From the NCBI GenBank assembly GCA_037893245.1, contig JBAIAA010000096.1, forward strand, positions 1 to 64,000: a stretch of 64,000 nucleotides of DNA, in the 5' to 3' direction. The translations under genes were made by a program, and so were the position numbers. Of the stretch, positions 56,651-64,000 are shown one piece after another. The stretch comes from Crossaster papposus. Its lineage: Eukaryota > Echinodermata > Asteroidea > Velatida > Solasteridae. The notes below the pieces were generated by a model that did no database searches, was not told the DNA's origin, and worked only from the letters and a program-made list of their open reading frames with translations. Every line of letters begins with the position of its first letter. Position 1 is the first letter of the stretch.

Positions 56651-57953
56651 ATGGCGACCGGACATGCGATAAGTTTAGCTCTGGAGACGATTAGCAGACA
56701 GCATCTGGAATGCGGCATATGTCACGAGAGATACGAACGCCCTAAGATACTAGAATGCCTGCACAGTTTCTGTGAGCAATGTCTGCTAAAATACCACAGC
56801 ACGAAGCACCAGGGCTGTACGGAGATACCTTGCCCCGTATGTCGACAGGAGACGAAACTTCCAGAGGCGGGGGTGCAGGGTCTGAAAACCAACTTTCATC
56901 TAATCGGTTTGGTTGAGGAAATTGTACTTCAGGAGAAGGTACATGTAGTGAGCTTGGGTGATGCTGGTATTTCGTGTGGTATTTGTGAGGAAGCCAATGA
57001 GGCAACACATAGATGTCTGGATTGCGAACAGAATGTTTGCTCATCCTGTAGTAAAATGCATCTTCGATTCGCAGCAACATCAAACCACAAGGTGACTCCA
57101 CTGAAAGATATTTGTGAGGGAAAGGTTACACTGACAAAGAAACCTCAGAAACAACATCCAAAATGTTCAATCCATGAGGGCGAAGCAGCAAGGTTCTTTT
57201 GCACGACATGTGAAGTGTTGATCTGCCGAGATTGTACCGTCATTGACCACTGTAAGCCAGAACACGCGTACATTGACATGAATCTGGCTTCATCAACGTA
57301 CAAGCAATCGTTGGCTGTTCTGTTTTCTCCACTTGAAAAATCAATGAAGAAAATCCAGGAATCACGAGAAAAAGTCTCAAGACTGAAAACAAATTTAAAT
57401 CTCACAATTAAGAAGGTCAGGAAAGAAGTTCAAGACAGAGCAGCTAAGATACGAGCAGAGATCACGGCCCAAGAAAATCGCATCCTTGACGACATCAAAA
57501 ATATTCAGTCAGATCGTGAGCAGAAACTGGAAGAATGTGAGAAAACTGCGAGCTTGGCTGTGGAGAGGTTTCAGTTTTCACTAGATACAGCTAGAGAGAT
57601 GACAAGGACTGCATCGGATAGTGACTTCCTGTCACTGTATCCTACAATCAGCAAAGACTTGAAACTGTTGGCCGGTCAGGCTATTCCTAGAGTTGATGAC
57701 AGGCTGGCATTTCCGAAGTTCAAGCAGAGTGGGGAGATTGGTGACATCAATCTGGGTGAGGTGGTGATGGAAGGCAAGTGGGAGCTGTGTGGGGAGTTTG
57801 GTAGAGAGGGAAGCGGTCCAGGACAGTTCAATGGGGCTTACGGCATTGCTGCTCGTCAACCTGATGAGATTGCAGTGACTGACTACAACAACAAACGAGT
57901 TGTGATCTGCAGAATCAATGGCAACCAGAAAAGCACAATACCGATGCAAGAAC
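56651..57953 (+). CDS. TRIM-NHL protein, copy C, first coding exon
   Basis: This encodes residues 1-434 (two more than A and B, from a His-Val insertion after QEKV). It has the RING (CGICHERYERPKILEC through CPVCRQ; the C-C of the other copies is C-G here, with zinc ligands kept), two B-boxes, the coiled coil and the first NHL repeat. The acceptor TTTCTTCCAG ends at 56640, the ATG is at 56651, and the donor GTAAGT begins at 57954, phase 1. A block of about 270 nt (57160-57430, B-box 2 to early coiled coil) is much more diverged from A and B than its surroundings, suggesting a conversion or selection patch. Confidence 0.93.
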
Positions 57954-58748
57954 GTAAGTTAAAATTACATGCCATCTTCGAAATTATGCACATGAACAAT
58001 TTCCCTTTCGCTCTTCACTAGTAATATTCTCTGTAAATTTGAAACAGAATAATGATCTATTGAATAAGTTTATATTCATGACATGGAAAGGTTTTTTAAT
58101 CTCAATTGTATATATTCCATAAAAACAAAATTTCAAAGTCCAAGAAAAAAACATCTGATAGTTACCTAAAAAACAACATAAATACTTTCGCGTAATCATC
58201 AGTATACGCGGGTTTACACTTCAAAACCTGTGTTTACCGAGTAAACAGATTTGTTTTGCTAACATTTAACATGTTTAGCAGCTAAACACCCGTGTCCAAT
58301 TTCTAAACATGGATGTTTAATGACTAAACACTATCTATCTTCATGCTAAACAAGTTTTGCATGTAAACACTTTATTGCACTTTATAGTAATAAAGCTTTC
58401 AACAAAGTGTTCACATGCTAAACACAGTTTTTGCAGTGTATGTTTATCATATGTTTATCATAATGCATGGAAGACCTTTCTTAAAATTTTATATCGCACA
58501 CTATATTCACACAAAAAGATAAATCACGGTGAAGCAGTTCATGCCCCACAATCTGGGGCATAAATAAACACCAAACATAAGAAAGATGAATTATAAGACG
58601 CGATGATTTCTCAAACATGTGTACCAAATCTTAACAATGTATTCTTTGACAGACATTTTTTTACTCTTTCAAGAATTTCTTTTTTGAAAGGATTGTGCAA
58701 TAAATGCATAATGGTCGTTTGTTTGTTTTGACATCATGACTCCTGCAG
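57954..58748 (+). other. TRIM C intron
   Basis: Donor GTAAGT at 57954, acceptor CCTGCAG at 58742-58748. Contains the TAAACA-rich inverted element at 58215-58440, close in sequence to the one in copy A. Confidence 0.75.
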
Positions 58749-59368
58749 GTCCACTCTGCATCGCATCTACAAGCACCAACAATCGTTTGGTGGTCGTCGA
58801 GAAAGGCGCATCCCGTGTGAAGGTCTTCAACAGCGACAACACGCTGGCCTACAAGTTCCCAACAGTGCCACCGAGTGAGGTCTATAAGACCGCGGTTGAC
58901 CTCCGGAGTGTAGCTGCCAAGAATGATGGTACCATCGTAGTAGGTGATGTCAAGAGGCTGGTGTTGACTGAACACAGCCCCACTGATGGTGAGCTCCTAC
59001 GCACCATACAAGTCAAGGTTGCACCTCACTATCTGGCTGTAGACAGCAATGATATAATTGTCATAAGCTCCTTGTCACAGACAGTAAATGTTGCTGATGG
59101 CAATGGTACTTCACGGCACACCATCAAACCCACCATCAATGGTCAACCAGTACAGAGCTGCAACGGTGTGTATACTGATAGCTCAGGTATCTATGTTGCA
59201 ATGTATAATGGTATTAACATGGGCCATATCCACCACTATGACCCTCAAGGTGGCTTTCTCAAGTGCATTGAACAGGGTCTGCACTGTCCTCTTGGAATCA
59301 CATTCACATCAGATGGGCAGCTGGCAGTGGCTGACAGGTACTCAGTCAAGATGTATCACCAGGTGTGA
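58749..59368 (+). CDS. TRIM-NHL protein, copy C, last exon (NHL propeller)
   Basis: An uninterrupted 620-nt exon completing a 640-aa protein; reads PLCIASTSTNNRLVVVEKG through SVKMYHQV with the stop at 59366-59368. At the point of the transposon in copy A this copy reads GAGGTCTATAAGACC, continuous. Propeller function is inferred from the NHL family. Confidence 0.92.
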
Positions 59369-59945
59369 CGCGACATTGTAACCAGTCATGTCAGTTTCTA
59401 ATCACCAATGACATGCCAATAGTTCAGTTTACTGTTGTATATTGTTCTACATTTGTAATTTTTTTTTGTCATTGTCAACTGAAAACCGGAAACCAAGGGA
59501 ATCCCTTTATCTATACCAATGCACGCGCAGTGTGACATCACATATTTATAAAACAACCTGTCACACACAATATATAAAGCCCAATCATCGATATTTACAT
59601 GTATCGCATCGTAATTATTCAAAACGAACAAAATAGTGTTTTCTGTAACTCTTATTTAATGTTAAAAGCCACACATGAGTCTTCATTTTCAATTTTGTTC
59701 TCAATATTTTGCTTTAAAACGCTGTACTTAAATAAAAACAAATGTTACTGCCCCTTGATCGTGTACAAAATGTATTGCATGGAATAGCGTAAAAGTACAT
59801 GTAGGTCATTTAAAAAAATATATTATACTGTTTAAATAATATAATATATCTAATATGCCGTTTTGTTGACGGGAAAATAACTCGACATCGCACGCTATCA
59901 CTCAATTAATTGATAAAGTAACTACTAATAATAATTCACCACTTT
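59369..59945. other. 3' flank of TRIM C
   Basis: Non-coding, collinear with 8588-9218 of module A; part of the short CAAGGGGCAG hairpin seen in A and B is deleted. Confidence 0.55.
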
Positions 59946-60170
59946 TATTAGTACACTTGGAATATTTGTTTAACCTTTCTAATGCATTTGGTATTATTAA
60001 CCATGGTATTATAATTATTTGTCTTTACGAGTCTTCTCTCTAAACAACTTCCATATGCCGTCCCTCAAGGATCCACAATTGGACCTCTTTTGTTTTCTAT
60101 TTACATTATTATTTTTTTTTAAATCGTCAAAATCATTTTTTGTTATGTTTGCCGATGGCAGTACAATGTA
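59946..60170 (+). pseudogene. LINE reverse-transcriptase relic (module C)
   Basis: Reads VHLEYLFNLSNAFGIINHG and later AVPQGSTIGPLL, the module-C counterpart of 9219-9420, with further decay. Confidence 0.65.
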
Positions 60171-60902
60171 TTAGTCATAATAACATCTATGTACATAGCT
60201 AATCTAGAACTATACTTTTAATATAGGTTTTCCCGGTCAGTTTAATAGATTTGGCAGCCAAATTGACGACGAATCACCCATTTTTGCACGAATTTGGATG
60301 CACGTTTTAGATCAACATTTCAATTAACTAAAATAGATTGTTCAATTTCAATCTCGATGCATCCAACTGTATTTTGCAACGATTCAATTTTAAGAATGAG
60401 GCATTAACATTTCACATTGGGTCATTCAAATTCGCTCGAGCTTCCAGTTGCGCCAGTTTGGCCAGTATATGGAATATAAGCGAACAAATTCGAAAACGGT
60501 TCAGTTCTTTAGAATTATACAGTGCCTTATTCCAAATTGATTAAGTAAATGAGAACTTTTCTAACAAAATTCTGCCACCGAAGAAGCAACAACAAAAAAA
60601 CCCAAATTGATTGCTCTTTCCCGTTTTTTCAACACATCAAAAAGAAAAACCAGTTAGAAAAAAGAAGCATGAAAAACAGAGATATATACATAAACACAGA
60701 TTTCAATTAAATACAAATATAACAGCCAAAAGTAACAAGTAAAAACATACAAAAACTATGTGTATATGCGATAAAAAGCGGGGAAACCTAAGCTTAATTT
60801 TGCCAAAGTTTATTGTTTGTATCTTGACTTTCACCCCGTAGGTATAATTTTTCCGTATTGCTAACTTATATTTTACTTCTTCGGGTTAAAGATGGATAAG
60901 AG
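60171..60902. other. Non-coding, shared with module A
   Basis: Collinear with 9480-10170. Ends at a G run (60903-60922). Confidence 0.5.
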
Positions 60903-61327
60903 AGGGGGGGGGGGGGGGGGGGTGTCTCCTCTCTACTATATTGTGCTGGGTATACGGCTCGTCAAAGGAACAAATCCGTTTTTCAAGGGCCCTGTGCAGG
61001 TAAAGTAAATAAATTTTAGGAAACGTGTTTTCATACAAACACCTCAACAAATAAATAAACAGCCAAGACAATGACTAACACAACAAAATAAATGGAGGGG
61101 AAAATATGATAAATTAAAACTATCAAGGAATGAAAAAAAAAAAAAAAAAATAAGCAAATAAGAAAATATTAAAATAAAATGGAAAATTTTTTTGCGGAAG
61201 AGGCAAGACAACATAATTAAGACAATAGGGAAGAAACTACGGTACGCAACATGAGACGAGATATTTGTTGGTAGAAAGCAGATTTGACGGAAGCAGCTCA
61301 AAGACGACTTTGTTCTTAAAGCTGTGT
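60903..61327. other. G run and module-C distal segment
   Basis: A G homopolymer is followed by sequence matching 18960-19440 (CAAAGGAACAAAT; GGGAAGAAACTACGGTACGC). No gene. Confidence 0.55.
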
Positions 61328-61570
61328 CTATAGACGATGTGCCTTCTGACGTCACGTGTTTATATCTGTATTCAAATGTGCCCGGCAGTGATGCGCACCC
61401 ATCGTGTTTTACATGAAATTTGCTTAAAGAGTGACGTCGCAGGTCAGATCGCCTTTGAATTATGTGACCTCTGATGTCATCTCTTAACCAAACTTATGTA
61501 AAACATGATTCGTGCGCATATTGACGGGCACATTTGAATACAGATGTAAACAGAGGCACATCGTCTATAG
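61328..61570. mobile_element. 243-bp foldback element, CTATAGACGATGTGCC ends
   Basis: Inverted arms of about 45-50 nt (CTATAGACGATGTGCC... and the mirrored GGCACATCGTCTATAG) with imperfect inner complementarity. Module A lacks it at the matching place near 19410-19430. Non-coding. Confidence 0.75.
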
Positions 61571-61892
61571 GCTCGGGTTCTAAAAACGAGGACCATGAAA
61601 ACTAAGAGTGTAAGCATGGAGGTATTGTAAGGAACATTAGATTAATTTTAGAACGTGTATTAAATATTATATTCATGGATGTCATAATCAGTTCAGATGA
61701 GATTTAAAGGTTTGCATTGCGAAAAGTCAATACTAAGATAGTTTGAAGTAACACCACTATTTATACTCTTTAGTGAGTTGTGTGGTTGTGAACGAGTGCA
61801 GTCTATAATGGCTCTTTTCTGTGTGACAATGAGAAAATGTAGTTAATTAGTGGTAGATCGTGCCCACACAATCAGTGCCAGTGCACCCGTAT

Positions 61893-62880
61893 CAGGCGCG
61901 GATCTAGGAATTTATTTTAGACGGGGGGCACACCCCAAACTGGAAAATGCGAGCGCAAAGTGCAAAGCCCTTACGGCGTGGGGTCCGGGAAATGTTTGGA
62001 TTCTATATGCTTTGTGGTGCAATCTGAGGCGATTTCTGGCCTCTTTCCTCTGATTGTTTTTAGAAAAAGTAAAAAAAAAGATATGGAGATAAAATGAAGA
62101 ATTAGGGAAATTTTAATGGAGAATAAATAAATGAATATATACAAATTTATATATGAATGTGGGGCACACCCAAAACTGAAAAATGCGCGCGAAGCGTGGG
62201 GTCTAAAATAGACTATGCTTTGTGTTGCAATCTGAGGCGATTTCCGGCCACTTCCCTTTGAGCTTTTTAGCAAAAAATGTAAAATAAATATATGGAGATA
62301 AAATGGAGAATTATGGAGATTATAATAGAGAATATATATAAATGTATATTACACATACATTTATTGATGATTGTGGGGCACAGCCCAGATTGAAAAATGT
62401 GAGCGTGGGGCGCGAAGCCTTTACGGCGTGGGGTCCGGGGCCCGCTTAACCAGTTCGCGCCGGGATTATTTTTACATCGCCGAGCCGACGGGCGGGATTA
62501 TTTTTAACGAAACTCGATCCGAAGCGTGTTCAGGCCGATAGTGCTGGGTAGCACACCCACGCACTTCCGGCCTTGCGCGCTGCTGACATACATTTCCGAA
62601 CTTGAACTTGGCGTATTTATTCGACGTCATCCGTTTTGAATTTGGGGAAATTTTTGCGTTTATATACGTCATCCGGCGCGAACTGGTTAAGGGCCCCGGG
62701 AAATTTTGGATTCTATATGTTTTGTGATGCAATTTGAGGCGATTCCTGGCCTCTTTACTCTGAAAAGTTTTCAAGATTATATGGAGATAAAATTCAGAAT
62801 TATGGAGATTATAAAAATATATAAGTTTATATATGAATGTGGGTCACACCCAAAACTGGAACATGCGAGAATTATTTAAT
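61893..62880. repeat. Tandem array of a ~225-bp unit after a hAT-like end
   Basis: CAGGCGCGGATCTAGGAATTT at 61893 resembles the hAT-like MITE end at 29090. Then a unit starting GGGGCACACCC recurs at about 61925, 62160, 62374 and 62840 (periods about 235, 214, and 225 after subtracting the MITE inside). Each unit includes GCAATCTGAGGCGATTTC and ATATGGAGATAAAAT. No right terminus or gene recognised. Confidence 0.65.
62450..62686. mobile_element. TTAA-flanked MITE (piggyBac-like), copy 2
   Basis: 237 bp, near-identical to 46669-46899, with TTAA at 62446-62449 and 62687-62690, inserted in the third unit of the tandem array. Confidence 0.88.
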
Positions 62881-62883
62881 TAA

Positions 62884-63409
62884 ACTCCACCCGTGACGTC
62901 ACCCTATTGTCCCAGCGCTCCATTATTTTGCACGAATGAAGCGTTGGAGGCAATTTCTCTCCATTCTTTTGGGAAGGTAACGCAAGTGAACAAAGAGGAA
63001 GTCACTAAAACTAACCAGTGTAGCGGTTTTCGTTGTATTTTTTTTTAAACCTATCCGATTTTCTCTTCCTACCTTCATGGTTAAACCAACCCATACGGAA
63101 ATGTGTCAAAGGAAAAGACAAACGTTATCGATAGTCGGATTCGAACCACATACCTTTTGATCCATAGCTCTCCTCTCTACCAACTAGTTGGTGGAAGAAG
63201 CCGTTCTTTATAATTCTTTAAAGTTATTTCATGGATTCACCATTTCATGCATATGAGTTGCCATTGGTCTTTCTCATGAATATTTCAATCACGAACCCCC
63301 CAGCTCCTGAACAAACATATCACGAGCCGCTACACCGGTAAGAACAAAGACGCTCCATTCGTGCAAAATAATGGAGCGCTGGGACAACGGGTGACGTTAT
63401 GGGTAGAGT
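62884..63409. mobile_element. TTAA-flanked 526-bp foldback element carrying a tRNA-like sequence
   Basis: Terminal inverted repeats of about 55 bp start ACTCCACCCGTGACGTCACC (left) and read ACTCTACCCATAACGTCACC on the complement of the right end; inner parts (AGCGCTCCATTATTTTGCAC) are perfect. TTAA lies on both sides (62880-62883, 63410-63413). The interior carries a minus-strand tRNA-like segment. No protein. Confidence 0.75.
63124..63193 (-). repeat. tRNA-like sequence with Pol III A/B-box motifs
   Basis: On the minus strand ACTAGTTGGTAGAG resembles an A box and GGTTCGAATCC is a perfect B box at a tRNA-like distance. The anticodon and T stems do not pair well, so it is not an intact tRNA; a tRNA-derived SINE piece is more likely. 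Confidence 0.5.
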
Positions 63410-63432
63410 TTAAGTCAGATATTGCCATCGTT

Positions 63433-63505
63433 AACGCGCCATTCGTGGGTAATAATGTCCCTCGGGCTATGATTACCCACGAATATAATTGCGCGTAACT
63501 CGGGC
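63433..63505. repeat. Imperfect hairpin
   Basis: CGCGCCATTCGTGGGTAAT and ATTACCCACGAATATAATTG with CGCG form an interrupted inverted repeat of about 70 nt. Confidence 0.55.
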
Positions 63506-64000
63506 ATATTATCTATATAGCAAAAATGTCGCCAAAAAGATTTCGGACAATGTCCTAGCTTGGGTTGGACAAACCATAGCTCCGTGAACAAACCAACCCA
63601 CTAACTAACATTCTTACACAAGTCATTAACAACATAAACATTCATCCATCATCTGCAATAAAAGGGTAATTGGCAATGAAGGGGACAGTACTGCCAATTT
63701 AATGACCACATGTCCACCAGACGCGGGATTATTTATCGAACCTCGATGCCAGGTAGTCCGAGTATCATAGGTTGGTTAAAGGAGCCACCCCTGATACCAA
63801 CGAGCGGCTAGATGCGCGCCAGGCGGGTTCAGGTTGTCTTCTGCGGATAAAACCAACCTCGCTCTCCCGCTGCGAGTAGAGACCCTGAGAGAGCTTCTTG
63901 TGCATGGAGAAATTGAACGGGTGCGGGTCGCAAACTGGGGTTCCGTGGATTGATAACCCTGTTTTGTCAGTATTATATTATGCCAAAAATAGACACAGCA
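63506..64000. other. Unassigned end of window
   Basis: GC-richer sequence from about 63770 on looks like repeat DNA, but no family or gene could be assigned. Confidence 0.3.

Larger units (their letters stand above)
56565..61890 (+). other. Segmental duplication module C (TRIM-NHL copy C plus flanks)
   Basis: It begins with TTCACATCTATAGCTCTGGC just before the splice acceptor, so it lacks the longer upstream region of A, B and D, and runs through the TRIM exons, the LINE relic and 60230-61890. It lacks the 10.2-18.9-kb block and the 19629-20330 MITE of module A, giving clean empty sites. Confidence 0.75.

Noticed and set aside
63124..63193. Functional tRNA gene
   Set aside because: A and B boxes are present but the anticodon and T stems do not pair; it is tRNA-like repeat DNA.

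Overview
The window reads as genomic DNA of an invertebrate animal. It has spliced genes with GT-AG introns, AT-rich non-coding DNA, and a dense mix of animal transposons: a CsRn1-type Ty3/gypsy element, a BEL/Pao element, an L2/CR1-type LINE, a DIRS-type recombinase, and PIF/Harbinger, hAT-like, TTAA-specific and foldback elements. Tandemly duplicated TRIM-NHL genes with this mobile-element mix suggest a marine deuterostome (amphioxus, hemichordate or echinoderm). That is an inference; nothing here fixes the species.

The only clear host genes are three paralogous two-exon TRIM-NHL genes on the + strand. Copy A lies at 2973-8587, B at 25323-28174 and C at 56651-59368. Each has a first coding exon of about 1.3 kb (RING, two B-boxes, coiled coil, start of the NHL propeller), a phase-1 intron of 0.8-0.9 kb, and a 620-nt last exon finishing the propeller (predicted 638, 638 and 640 aa). 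The genes sit in duplicated modules: A about 340-20500, B about 22130-28840, C about 56565-61890. A fourth partial module, D (about 45810-46960), keeps only upstream sequence. The paralogous modules act as natural 'empty sites', which lets several insertions be dated and their target duplications read directly.

In copy A a 2878-bp Harbinger-like element (5226-8103, TAA target duplication) sits inside the last coding exon, yet both flanking exon halves remain open. A GT-AG pair at its edges (donor 5222, acceptor 8114) would splice it out in frame with loss of only four residues.

Layout: 0-2.9 kb module A upstream with small palindromes; 3-8.6 kb TRIM A with the insertion; 8.6-11.8 kb old LINE relic and interspersed repeats; 11.8-17.3 kb a 5.5-kb minisatellite of a 45-bp unit; 18.2-18.6 kb Myb/SANT-like pseudogene; 19.6-20.3 kb Harbinger-like MITE; 21-22.1 kb DIRS recombinase relic; 23.2-25.0 kb L2/CR1-type LINE inserted upstream of TRIM B; 25.3-28.2 kb TRIM B; 29-40 kb a field of MITEs, homopolymer G/C runs and gene relics; 40.4-45.5 kb a young, apparently intact CsRn1-like gypsy element with nearly identical LTRs; 46-47.7 kb partial module D, a perfect foldback and further MITEs; 48.1-55.5 kb a decayed BEL/Pao element; 56-61.9 kb TRIM C module; 61.9-64 kb tandem repeats, a TTAA-flanked MITE and a TTAA-flanked foldback carrying a tRNA-like sequence.

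No operon, CRISPR array or prokaryotic-type system is present, and I found no rRNA or intact tRNA gene. The TRIM genes are probably RING E3 ligases; everything else is mobile DNA, its relics, or satellite.
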